From: GCA-020345945 sp964596985
Lineage (GTDB): Archaea > Thermoproteota > Bathyarchaeia > RBG-16-48-13 > GCA-020345945
Length of the DNA: 64,000 nt
Reading direction: 5' to 3'
NCBI GenBank assembly: GCA_964596985.1
Contig: CAZQWG010000009.1
Coordinates: 41,589-105,588, forward strand
Shown here: positions 36,607 through 44,772 of the stretch, piece after piece
Layout: each line of letters starts with the position of its first letter
Numbering within the stretch: position 1 is the stretch's first letter
Position numbers and translations under genes: made by a program
Notes under the pieces: generated by a model
Database searches by the model: none
What the model saw: the letters and a program-made list of their open reading frames with translations, nothing else
What the model was told of the DNA's origin: nothing

Positions 36607-37395
36607 ATGAGACTGGAGAATAGGGTTGCGATGGTGACAGGGGCGGCGATGGGATACAAGACCGGAGGACCATCAATCGGCGGTTCTATCGCAATGCTGC
36701 TGGCAAAAGAAGGTGCCAAGGTGGCGGTCATCGATATACGAGAAGATATGGGCAAGAGGACCGTCGAGAACATCGAGAAAGAGGGAGGAGAAGCGATATT
36801 CATAAAATGCGATGTGTCGATCAGCTCGGAGGTGAAGGATGCCGTTGCCCAGATCAAATCCACTTTTGGAAAGCTACATCATCTCGTAAACTGTGCAGCC
36901 AGCTACAAAGGAGATATTCTCAGGAATATTGTGGAAACACCCGAGAAAGACTGGGATAGAACGTTGGATGTCAACCTGGGCGGCTATTACAGGTGCGCCA
37001 AGTACGCAATCCCCCTCATTAAGAAAAGCGGGGGAGGCTCGATCGTCAATATATCTTCTGTGGCAGGCCTTCGGGGGGAGAAGAATAGTTCCGTTTACTG
37101 TGCCTCAAAAGCTGCGATAATAAGCCTAACCAAATGTATGGCATTGGACTTCGCACCGGAGATCAGAACCAACTGTGTCTGCCCTGGATTCGTAAGAATA
37201 GAGAATTCCGAAGGGACTAGAACCCTGGAACAGGTCAAGGAATGGATCAACGGGATTGCTGTAGACTATCCGATGAAAAGGGTTGCGACAACCCAAGAGG
37301 TCGCCAATCTGGTCTTATTCCTGCTGAGTGAAGAGTCGTCATTCGTCAACGGGGAATCAATCGTTATCGATGGCGGAAAATCGGTGGAATTCTAG
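36607..37395 (+). CDS. Short-chain dehydrogenase/reductase with extended nucleotide loop
   Basis: About 262 residues, Rossmann fold. The cofactor motif is TGAAMGYKTGGPSIGGSIA, with seven residues inserted into the usual TGxxxGIG. Catalytic Tyr-Lys in YCASKAA, Ser in INISSVAG, and CPGFV after it. Probably oxidises a sugar or polyol with the kinases around it. ATG 36607 is preferred over TTG 36598. Confidence 0.87.
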   Translation: MRLENRVAMVTGAAMGYKTGGPSIGGSIAMLLAKEGAKVAVIDIREDMGKRTVENIEKEGGEAIFIKCDVSISSEVKDAVAQIKSTFGKLHHLVNCAASYKGDILRNIVETPEKDWDRTLDVNLGGYYRCAKYAIPLIKKSGGGSIVNISSVAGLRGEKNSSVYCASKAAIISLTKCMALDFAPEIRTNCVCPGFVRIENSEGTRTLEQVKEWINGIAVDYPMKRVATTQEVANLVLFLLSEESSFVNGESIVIDGGKSVEF

Positions 37396-37624
37396 CATGC
37401 GAACCTGCGGGGACCGCCTACAACTCTTAGGGGGCTGTCTTATAGGCAGCGTTTAGTAACCGAGGCGTTTATCGTTAGACGGGTGCCATTAGATTCAACC
37501 CAGTATCCTTCTCGCTGGGTGTTTATTAGGCAGGCGCTGATCCCTTGGATTGCCGAATTGGGCGTTCCTTGCGAGATGATCCGGCAGCCTCTTGAAGAAT
37601 CCGAATCGAAGCCCCTGCGCTGAG

Positions 37625-38179
37625 CTATACCATCGCGTCTCCTATCAAGGCCAGCATCACAGCAGCCAAGGCAATCGCTATCGCAGATGTCCAGAGATGG
37701 CGTCTTAACGGGACGTGTTTTGATCCGGCTATGAGGTTCACTAGATGTCCTCCTCCGTAGGGTAGATATCGAATGCCAATCAAGAATATTGGGTGTGAGG
37801 CAGGGACTCTTGCCAGCCAAGGAACCTTCTTCAGTTTCGCATCCAGATCTAGGTCTTCTGCACCTTGTTCACCCATACGGTATTCGATGACGGCGACAAT
37901 CATCCTAGCAACCCACGTCAACGTTGCCCCCAAGTAGACACCGTAGATTGCTCCATTTGCAACCGCAATAATGTCGACAGGATAGGCGGAAAGATTGAGG
38001 ACTACAAAAATCACAACAGTGACGATAGGTGCCCATATCCCATAGATATCCATAATCCTCTCCGGGCCTCCGATACGGGAGAGAAACTGTTTGACGAAAT
38101 ACCCTGAGACCAGTACAATTAGCAACGTAAGCAAGAACTTTGACGACCGAAGGCTTGCGACCCAGTTCCCCTCATTCAT
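37625..38179 (-). CDS. VTT-domain (TVP38/TMEM64, DedA-like) membrane protein
   Basis: A 184-residue integral membrane protein. Hydrophobic helices at about 13-33, 45-65 and 155-178 flank the VTT core: YPVDIIAVANGAIYGVYLGATLTWVA with a following charged EYRMGE, and FLIGIRYLPYGGGHLVNLIAG. The family includes lipid scramblase-like proteins. It lies between SDR and kinase 3; a link to sugar use is not evident. Confidence 0.8.
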   Translation of the reverse strand: MNEGNWVASLRSSKFLLTLLIVLVSGYFVKQFLSRIGGPERIMDIYGIWAPIVTVVIFVVLNLSAYPVDIIAVANGAIYGVYLGATLTWVARMIVAVIEYRMGEQGAEDLDLDAKLKKVPWLARVPASHPIFLIGIRYLPYGGGHLVNLIAGSKHVPLRRHLWTSAIAIALAAVMLALIGDAMV

Positions 38180-38238
38180 CCCGCCAGTTCCCTACCCTTT
38201 CTTGGGAAATCGGGCTTCAGTGCAACCGCGACACGTGC

Positions 38239-39831
38239 TCAACCATAGAAATCTCTCAAACTTGAGCTATAGCCGTAGGCGGTTGAGAGGTCCTTATCCA
38301 GTTTTCGATACAGTCGATAGAGTCTGTCGTATTTCTCTTGAGCTTCCGGGTCGGGTCTCTCTTCGCTGATAACCTCGGCCTTCCATCTTGCCAAGGCTTC
38401 TGTGATATCTCTATACGTCCCGAGAGCAACGGACATCAGACAAGCCAGGTTCAGGGTTGCAGTCTCCTCCTGTTTCAGGAGTTCAACAGGGAGACCGAAT
38501 ACGTCTGCTATAATCTGTCTCCATATCTTACTCTTGGCCCCGCCACCAAAAGCCACTATGTGGGTGGCTGAGACCTCAGGGTGCTTGACTCTTAAGGAGT
38601 CCAATACGGTTCTCAACTGGAAAGCAATCCCCTCCATGACCCCTCTGACTAGGTGTTCTCTTCGATGTCCAAGGCACAGGCCAAAAATTACTCCCTTGGC
38701 CCAAGGGTTCATCTCGCCAAAGTGGGATCTCTCCCCGGTCATGTGAGGAAGAAAGAGCAGCCCTCCGCTGCCGACAGGAGCCTTGGCTGCCTCCTGATCG
38801 AGTAGCGCATAGGGGTTGGTCGCCAATCTCCTTGAGAGATTCTCCTCCAAGAAACCGAACTCCTCCTTGAACCATTTGAGAAGAGCCCCCCCTTCCGCAC
38901 CTAACGCGCCGCCGACGTAATGGGGCCATACAGGCCATCCCATCGGTAGCGTACGCGACCGTGAGAAGACTATCGAAGCCAACGCAAGGATCCTCCTCCA
39001 TGCTGGTTTCCTCGCATATGCTAGCAGGATTGGCGCGGTGCCGAGGTACACTAGAACGGCTTCTTTCAGATCCATTGCATAGATTACTGGGTCGATTGAC
39101 CCGTCCCCAGAACCGGCGATTATCGGGGTTCCCGCCTTGAGACCGATGTCTCTGGCAGCTCTTTCCGTTATTTTTCCTACGATTGCGTGCGAAGGAAAGA
39201 CTCTTGGAAGTATTCTGTGCGGAATACCCACGCAATCAACAAGCTTGGAATCCCAGGATCTCGTCCTGTAATTCATCATCTGGGTTCCTCCGCAATCTCG
39301 GATGTCTGTGACAAAGGTGTCGGAGAGCTTCGCTCTGATGAAATCCTTGGGTAGAAGGAACTTGTGCGCTCTTTCAATCAAGTCCGGTCGATTGTCCCGG
39401 ATCCAGCGAAGTTTTCCTGCCGTGTAGTAGGGGGCTAGCGCCTCGTCGTCATCGACGTTCATTTTCATCTCTATGCGTACGGTTCTAGCCGACTCGACAG
39501 CACGTAGGTCAGGCCAAACGATGCAGTTGTACAGTGGTCTGCATTCATTGTCCACAAGCGTCGGACCATGACACTGCCCACAAGTTCCCACAATCAGGAT
39601 CTCTTCAGGGGATACCTTTGACTTGTCCAATACCTCGCGAATCGCAGAGACCGTGGAGGTCCACCAATCGTCCGGATCTTGCTCCATCCAAGTTGGTTTG
39701 GGGTGGTAGCTGTTTGTCTCGGCCGTCGCTATCGAGACGATGTCGAACTTTTGATTATATATCGCCACCTTCAGAGTAGAGGTACCAAGATCGATGGCGA
39801 GGAAGTATCCTTTGTCTTTCAAGGTCTTCAC
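38239..39831 (-). CDS. FGGY-family carbohydrate kinase 3, with an insertion
   Basis: A 530-residue paralogue of kinase 1 with FLAIDLGTSTLKVAIY, TCGQCHGPTLVD, catalytic Asp in IAGSGDGS and FGGGAKSKIWRQIIADV. Between LLAYARKP and WPHYVGGA it carries about 20 extra residues, hydrophobic then Arg/Ser-rich (RRILALASIVFSRSRTLPMG), that kinase 1 lacks. The DNA is in frame without stops, so this is an insertion, not a frameshift. Confidence 0.88.
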   Translation of the reverse strand: MKTLKDKGYFLAIDLGTSTLKVAIYNQKFDIVSIATAETNSYHPKPTWMEQDPDDWWTSTVSAIREVLDKSKVSPEEILIVGTCGQCHGPTLVDNECRPLYNCIVWPDLRAVESARTVRIEMKMNVDDDEALAPYYTAGKLRWIRDNRPDLIERAHKFLLPKDFIRAKLSDTFVTDIRDCGGTQMMNYRTRSWDSKLVDCVGIPHRILPRVFPSHAIVGKITERAARDIGLKAGTPIIAGSGDGSIDPVIYAMDLKEAVLVYLGTAPILLAYARKPAWRRILALASIVFSRSRTLPMGWPVWPHYVGGALGAEGGALLKWFKEEFGFLEENLSRRLATNPYALLDQEAAKAPVGSGGLLFLPHMTGERSHFGEMNPWAKGVIFGLCLGHRREHLVRGVMEGIAFQLRTVLDSLRVKHPEVSATHIVAFGGGAKSKIWRQIIADVFGLPVELLKQEETATLNLACLMSVALGTYRDITEALARWKAEVISEERPDPEAQEKYDRLYRLYRKLDKDLSTAYGYSSSLRDFYG

Positions 39832-40113
39832 TCCGCCGTTTTCTCCTCGGATCGTACTCTCCCTATTGACTGCACGTGCTTTGTTAAGTTGTTTCTTGTC
39901 TGGCTGGCTAGCCGATTGTTCGGAGACGGTTCACATGCAGGGGCTCGAAATGAGCCTACGATTATCGCCGGTTACGTTTGATGCGTATTTACCCCTTCTG
40001 CTTTTCATTCTCAATACAACATCACGTTCATACCTAGCGATCCTCTGCTGGGTCCCATTGTTTCAGGAGACAACAAGCTTTTTTATCTCCAGTATCCTCG
40101 ATCTTTGCTGTTT

Positions 40114-41241
40114 ATGACCCGTCTCACAAATCTGACTTCTGGCTATCGTGACCCGGATCTTGCTTCTAAGATCTGTAGACATATCAAGGATCTTGCGGGT
40201 CGACGACATTACCTCTTCATGCACGTATGTGGAACCCACGAGGCAACGATAGTTCGTCACGGCCTCCGGGCAATTCTGCCGAGAAACGTGGAGGTCAGGG
40301 CTGGACCTGGTTGTCCTGTATGCGTCACAAACCCTGGGGAGATAGACGCCATCTCACGGTTGGCGGTCGACCGAAACATCTCTATAACCTCTTTCGGGGA
40401 CATGCTGCGTGTTCCCGGCGTCAGAAGCTCCCTTGAGAAGTCTAAGTCTCAAGGCGCCGATATTCGAGTGGTGTACAGTATTCGTGATGCCGTCGAGATG
40501 GCACGGAAGGAACCAGAAAAGGAGTTTGCCCACTTCTCAATCGGATTCGAGACCACGGCTCCCACGACGGCAGCCGAATTGATCGGCGGTCTCCCGCGAA
40601 ACTTCAGCGTGTTCAGCAGCCACAAGCTGATCCCTCCCGCAATGGTATCGCTTTTGAAGCTAGGAGAGGTCTCAATCGACGGGTTCATCTGTCCGGGACA
40701 CGTCTCCACGATAATTGGGCTGGACCCCTACAGGCCAATCTCAGCCGAGTTCAAGATCCCCCAGGTGATCGCTGGATTCGAACCACTGGACGTTCTTATC
40801 GCGATTGCGATGATCCTGAGACAGATGAGGGATGGTAGAGCCGAAGTGGAGAACGAATACACGCGCTCTGTCCGCCCGCATGGTAACAGGAAGGCTCTCT
40901 CCATTATGGAAGAGGTTTTTCATCCTCGCGCTTCAGCTTGGCGGGGATTCGGTGTCATTCCTGAGTCCAGTCTAGGACTGAAAGAGCCCTTCTCGGAGTG
41001 GGATACAGCCCAAAGATTCGGAATCGAGAGCGAGGTCGCGTACGAAATGCCGGAAGGCTGTCGTTGCGGAGAAGTCGTGAGGGGAGCGATATATCCCCAG
41101 GAATGCGCTCTTTTCAACACCAAGTGCACTCCCTCCGATCCTGTGGGTCCGTGTGCGGTGGGTCGGGAGGGGGCGTGCTACATCGCGATGCGGTACGGCT
41201 CAGATCATAGGGCAATCACGAGCGGAGAGGCGACATCATAG
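40114..41241 (+). CDS. hypD: [NiFe]-hydrogenase maturation factor HypD
   Basis: About 375 residues. HypD carries a [4Fe-4S] cluster and, with HypC, assembles the Fe(CN)2CO unit. Key motifs are HVCGTHEATI, GPGCPVCVTNPGEID, GFETTAPTTA and C-terminal Cys residues in EGCRCGEVVRGAIYPQEC and KCTP. ATG 40114 is favoured over TTG 40105. hypC lies 404 bp beyond on the opposite strand; no hydrogenase subunits are in this window. Confidence 0.95.
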   Translation: MTRLTNLTSGYRDPDLASKICRHIKDLAGRRHYLFMHVCGTHEATIVRHGLRAILPRNVEVRAGPGCPVCVTNPGEIDAISRLAVDRNISITSFGDMLRVPGVRSSLEKSKSQGADIRVVYSIRDAVEMARKEPEKEFAHFSIGFETTAPTTAAELIGGLPRNFSVFSSHKLIPPAMVSLLKLGEVSIDGFICPGHVSTIIGLDPYRPISAEFKIPQVIAGFEPLDVLIAIAMILRQMRDGRAEVENEYTRSVRPHGNRKALSIMEEVFHPRASAWRGFGVIPESSLGLKEPFSEWDTAQRFGIESEVAYEMPEGCRCGEVVRGAIYPQECALFNTKCTPSDPVGPCAVGREGACYIAMRYGSDHRAITSGEATS

Positions 41242-41645
41242 ATCCTGCGGTGTCTTGCCCGCTTCCCGTCCCAGTATCTTCCTTCGTAGAGGCGGGTGTG
41301 GGTGGATTCCGCTTTGTCTAAGGTATACACGTGTATACTCTAACATCCTATTCGCAGACGCCGAAACTGAAAAGTAGTCTTTCGCTGGTCTACTCCCTGG
41401 GTCAGGTCCAAGGGGGAAGATGGATAGAAGGCTGGAACGCAGTATATAGATGGGTTGGAGTGGGTTGTGGGCAGGGGGGATCATCCTAATCCTACCGATC
41501 GCTTTAACGCCTTCAAGTTCAGGTTCGGGTTGCTTATGGGATTGACGACTCGACGTCTTGCACCGATGGAGAAAAACCGTTGTGGTAGCCGATAGTCGAC
41601 TTCTTCAATTGGCTCTGAGCTTTACTTCTCAACCGCTAGGACGGG
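41242..41645. other. Non-coding stretch between hypD and hypC with a palindrome
   Basis: 404 bp without a convincing gene. It holds the perfect palindrome at 41323-41338 (separate entry). The downstream half has GTATATAG and a G-rich tract but no terminator I can define. Confidence 0.45.
41323..41338. promoter_or_regulatory. 16-bp perfect palindrome GTATACACGTGTATAC
   Basis: Contains TATACA-CG-TGTATA. The same 14-bp arrangement, TATACA-TG-TGTATA, occurs at 62451-62464 before the desulforedoxin gene, and both are followed by yTCTA. Likely a binding site for a dimeric regulator, but the target gene here is not obvious. Confidence 0.5.
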
Positions 41646-41864
41646 CTACTCGGCGGACAAGATTTCCTTCCAAAGTCTGAGCGTCTCTGTCGCCTCGTTT
41701 TCATCCAGCACTTCTATCGCGAATCCTGTATGGACTAGAACATAGTCGCCTTTTCGAACTTCAGGTAGTAGGGTGAGCATCACGCTACGCTTGACTCCCC
41801 CGAAGTCGACTATTGCTTCGCCTCCTCGAATCTCGAGTATTTTTGCAGGGATCGCGAGACACAT
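41646..41864 (-). CDS. hypC: Hydrogenase maturation factor HypC
   Basis: A 72-residue chaperone that begins MCLAIPAKI, with the essential N-terminal Cys, and continues with GGVKRSVMLTLL and GDYVLVHTGFAIEVLDE. It partners HypD in cyanide/CO ligand transfer. Faces away from hypD; its start is 61 bp from the divergent phosphoesterase start. Confidence 0.96.
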   Translation of the reverse strand: MCLAIPAKILEIRGGEAIVDFGGVKRSVMLTLLPEVRKGDYVLVHTGFAIEVLDENEATETLRLWKEILSAE

Positions 41865-41925
41865 TCAGCTTCACATCGCTTAAAGAAGACGGGTCGCCTA
41901 ATATATTGCTTCGGCAGGGCTCGCA

Positions 41926-42591
41926 ATGAGGATACTCGTCGCATCCGACCTTCACGGCTCAGAAAAGGCGGCTGCTGGGATTCACAAGAAATCTCTGGAA
42001 CGTAAGGTAAATCTTGTTGTGATCTGTGGTGATATCACCCATTTCGGTAGCGTGAGCCAAGCTATCCAATTGCTGCGGAAAACCTCTGTCCCCAACATCC
42101 CTCTTCTCTTCGTTCCCGGGAACTGCGATAGTCCTGATCTGGCCGCTCTCGCCGATCTGGAGGGAATACATAATATTCACGGCCGTTCCCGGATAATGGA
42201 TGGCGTATGTTTCGGGGGAGTCGGAGGGTCGCCCCCTTCCCCATTTGACACCCCATTTGAGCTAAGCGAGGAGGAGATTCGTAGCGTACTCGACGGAATA
42301 TCGTTCGAGTCTACGACCTGTTCGTGGCGTGTCATGGTGTCTCACCCCCCTCCTCTCGACACGTCTCTCGATATAACTAGTTTCGGGCTTCACGTGGGCA
42401 GCAAGTCCGTTAGGGAGTTTATTCAAACGGTGCAACCCGACCTGATTCTCTGTGGTCACATACACGAGTCGATGGGGAAAGACAGCCTCAACGGATCTGT
42501 GATGGTGAATCCTGGGTCGGCTCGTCACGGTTTTTTCGTAGTCGTTACACTTGGCGAGGAGATACGTGTTCTATTTGAAAAATTCCTGTGA
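41926..42591 (+). CDS. Calcineurin-like metallophosphoesterase
   Basis: A 221-residue enzyme with the five metal motifs: ASDLHGS, CGDITHFG, PGNCDSPD, VSHPPPLD and CGHIHESMG, then VNPGSARHG. The short form resembles archaeal YfcE/ICC-type phosphoesterases; substrate unknown. A separate, longer member is at 48.8 kb. Confidence 0.9.
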   Translation: MRILVASDLHGSEKAAAGIHKKSLERKVNLVVICGDITHFGSVSQAIQLLRKTSVPNIPLLFVPGNCDSPDLAALADLEGIHNIHGRSRIMDGVCFGGVGGSPPSPFDTPFELSEEEIRSVLDGISFESTTCSWRVMVSHPPPLDTSLDITSFGLHVGSKSVREFIQTVQPDLILCGHIHESMGKDSLNGSVMVNPGSARHGFFVVVTLGEEIRVLFEKFL

Positions 42592-42685
42592 ACCCTAGAT
42601 AGGAGGGAACGCTTTACCTCTTTATCTACGGAAAAGAATAAAGGTGGGATGCTGTGCTACGTAGACTGCTTGGGTGTGTCAACGC

Positions 42686-43450
42686 TTGGCAGTCAAGAAA
42701 GACGATTTCATTCTGATCGATTATGTAGGGCGGGTCAAACAGACAGGCGACCTCTTTGACACAACACTAGAAGATGTAGCGAAAACCGAGAACGCGTTTA
42801 GGGAGAATACGCTGTACGAGCCTATGCTCATAGTTGTAGGTGAGGGATGGGTTGTCGAGGGCCTTGACGAGAAGCTTGTAGGCCTTGGACCAGAGAAACC
42901 CACAGCCATTGAGATCCCTCCGGAGAAGGCTTTCGGTCCCAGGGACCCCAGTAAGATCAGATCCATTCCTCTGAGGCGTCTTCGTAGCCAGAAGATCACC
43001 CCTATCCCCGGAATGCAGATCGAACTGGACGGAAGACTGGCTGTGGTCAGGTCAGTAGGAGCCGGCCGAGTCCAGGTCGACTTCAATCCATCACTCGCAG
43101 GGAAGACCCTGGTATACGAGGTGACCGTTAGAAAGATGCTTGCCGGAAAAGACGAAAGGATGGCAGCTCTACTTCACCGAAGATTTCCAACCATAGATCA
43201 AACAGGGTTTGGAATCAAGACCACGAAGAGAAAGGTCTCAATCACGATACCTGAAGAAGCCTTCCTCTTGGAAGGCATTCAATACGCCAAACAAGGTTTC
43301 TTAATGGATTTGAGGAAGTTCTTTCCGCAATTCAAAGAACTCGTCTTTCAGGAGACTCACAAAATCGAAGAGAAGAAAGCTGAAGAGCCTACCCAAGAGA
43401 AGCAGGCTGAAGACGAGCCTAGTGAACAATCCGGCGGAGAAGGACAATAG
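42686..43450 (+). CDS. FKBP-type peptidyl-prolyl isomerase (long archaeal form)
   Basis: About 254 residues. FKBP domain split by an insert-in-flap: DFILIDYVGRVKQTGDLFDTT, VGEGWVVEGLDEKLVG, IPPEKAFGPRD. A C-terminal extension of ~100 residues follows, typical of 26-30 kDa archaeal FKBPs, ending in an acidic low-complexity tail (EEKKAEEPTQ...). Folding helper in the cytoplasm. TTG 42686 gives MAVKKDDF, the expected start. The 3' end overlaps convergent UPF0179 by 32 nt. Confidence 0.92.
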   Translation: MAVKKDDFILIDYVGRVKQTGDLFDTTLEDVAKTENAFRENTLYEPMLIVVGEGWVVEGLDEKLVGLGPEKPTAIEIPPEKAFGPRDPSKIRSIPLRRLRSQKITPIPGMQIELDGRLAVVRSVGAGRVQVDFNPSLAGKTLVYEVTVRKMLAGKDERMAALLHRRFPTIDQTGFGIKTTKRKVSITIPEEAFLLEGIQYAKQGFLMDLRKFFPQFKELVFQETHKIEEKKAEEPTQEKQAEDEPSEQSGGEGQ

Positions 43451-43877
43451 CCAGAGTCTTCTCGGTGTCGAGTAGACACTCGATTCTTCCCATACTCTCA
43501 ACTATCTTGCACTTATCTCCTGTCTCTAAACCCCTCGGGTGGCACAGGTCATGGTTCGTACACTCGGGATGCCCACATTTTCTTGAGTCGAAGACGACGA
43601 CCGCGCCTTCGAACACCGATTTGGACGGGATAGTTGTCCTGATTGTTGCCTCCTGTACCTCCACCACTTGGGCACCGTCTTCGTGCAGAAGACAAGGCAA
43701 TTGCTGTTCTCTCACCTTAATAACCTCGTAGACGCGGTTCGGTTCAAGTTTCTCTACGCAGACCCTGCAGAACCTGCATTCATCGCATTTCTCCGGCTTT
43801 CCTTTGTGGAGGAAAACGAATCCCTCTCTCGCCTGTCGTTTTCCGACTATCGTGATCGTATGTTGTGTCTCCCTCAA
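43419..43877 (-). CDS. UPF0179 Cys-rich protein
   Basis: A 152-residue archaeal protein with about ten Cys: KCDECRFCRVCVEKLEP near the N-terminus and SRKCGHPECTNHDLCHPRG near the C-terminus, suggesting metal or Fe-S sites. It matches UPF0179 by the ITIVGKRQAREGF start and the LEPNRVYEV core. No function known to me. Confidence 0.84.
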   Translation of the reverse strand: MRETQHTITIVGKRQAREGFVFLHKGKPEKCDECRFCRVCVEKLEPNRVYEVIKVREQQLPCLLHEDGAQVVEVQEATIRTTIPSKSVFEGAVVVFDSRKCGHPECTNHDLCHPRGLETGDKCKIVESMGRIECLLDTEKTLAIVLLRRIVH

Positions 43878-44084
43878 CTCGCTTCTCTCTTCTCCTTTCT
43901 TGTTTCCGACGTGCAGTCAGCCTCGGAGGAGCAATAGTTTCCAGCCCTCCTTAAGGGCGTATCTCTCTGGGTGTTCACGAAACGTTTTTAAGTCCGCTTC
44001 ATTGAGGTAGATCTGCTGCCTAGTTCTCTAGGCGTATGAGTATTCAGTGTCTTTTCTCCGTGACCTTTCTGGAGGACTTATCAC

Positions 44085-44738
44085 TTGAATAGTACCCAGT
44101 CCGATTCTAGACGGTTAGGCATGACGCTTAAAGGAACAACCACCGTAGGTGTGGTCTGCAAAGATGGGGTGGTGTTGGCAACCGACACTCGAGCGACCGC
44201 AGGGTTCTTTGTCGCACATAAACAGGCCAAGAAGGTCTTTCCTATCGCGGATCATGTTGCCATGACAATTGCAGGCTTGGTTGCGGACTGCCAGACTATG
44301 TACGATGTTTTGAAGGCAAATGTAAACCTGTTCAGACTGGAGACGAGAAACCTTATGCCAGTTTCAAGCGTCGCTCGTCTAGCCGCGAATATCCTCTTCT
44401 ACTCTCGTTCTGCTCCCATACAGATGCAGGCGATCGTTGGAGGGGTTGACTCGACGGGTCCTCGAATGTTCGCCCTTGACCCATATGGGACGTTGACCGA
44501 AGAAACTTCCTTCTCGACGGGTTCTGGTTCGCCGATCGCGCTCGGCGTCTTGGAAAGCGATTTCCGTGAGGATAACCCAGTCGGCAAGAATGTTCCTGTG
44601 GTGGTGCGGGCTATTCGTTCGGCTATGAGCCGGGATATCGGTACTGGTGATAGCTTTGACGTGGCAATCGTGGATGAAGCAGGTTATCGTGAGCTCTCAA
44701 CTGAAGAGAAGGAGAGCCTACTAAAGGAGACCGCCTGA
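44085..44738 (+). CDS. psmB: Proteasome beta subunit 2
   Basis: A 217-residue 20S beta subunit. A ~17-residue propeptide ends LKG before Thr1 in TTTVGVVCKDG; Asp17 in LATDTRAT and Lys33 in KQAKKVF are in place. GSGSPIALGVLE and SRDIGTGDSFDVAI are conserved. Differs from beta 1 at position 17 (Asp here, Glu there). It precedes FttA by 34 nt, a gene order seen in other archaea. TTG start. Confidence 0.95.
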   Translation: MNSTQSDSRRLGMTLKGTTTVGVVCKDGVVLATDTRATAGFFVAHKQAKKVFPIADHVAMTIAGLVADCQTMYDVLKANVNLFRLETRNLMPVSSVARLAANILFYSRSAPIQMQAIVGGVDSTGPRMFALDPYGTLTEETSFSTGSGSPIALGVLESDFREDNPVGKNVPVVVRAIRSAMSRDIGTGDSFDVAIVDEAGYRELSTEEKESLLKETA

Positions 44739-44772
44739 CCTCTCGTGTAACTGTTGGAACGTTGTGTTGTAG

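Noticed and set aside
41236..41484. 82-codon minus-strand frame over the palindrome
   Set aside because: Pro/Arg-rich, no SD or known motif, and it runs through a perfect palindrome more likely to be a regulatory site.
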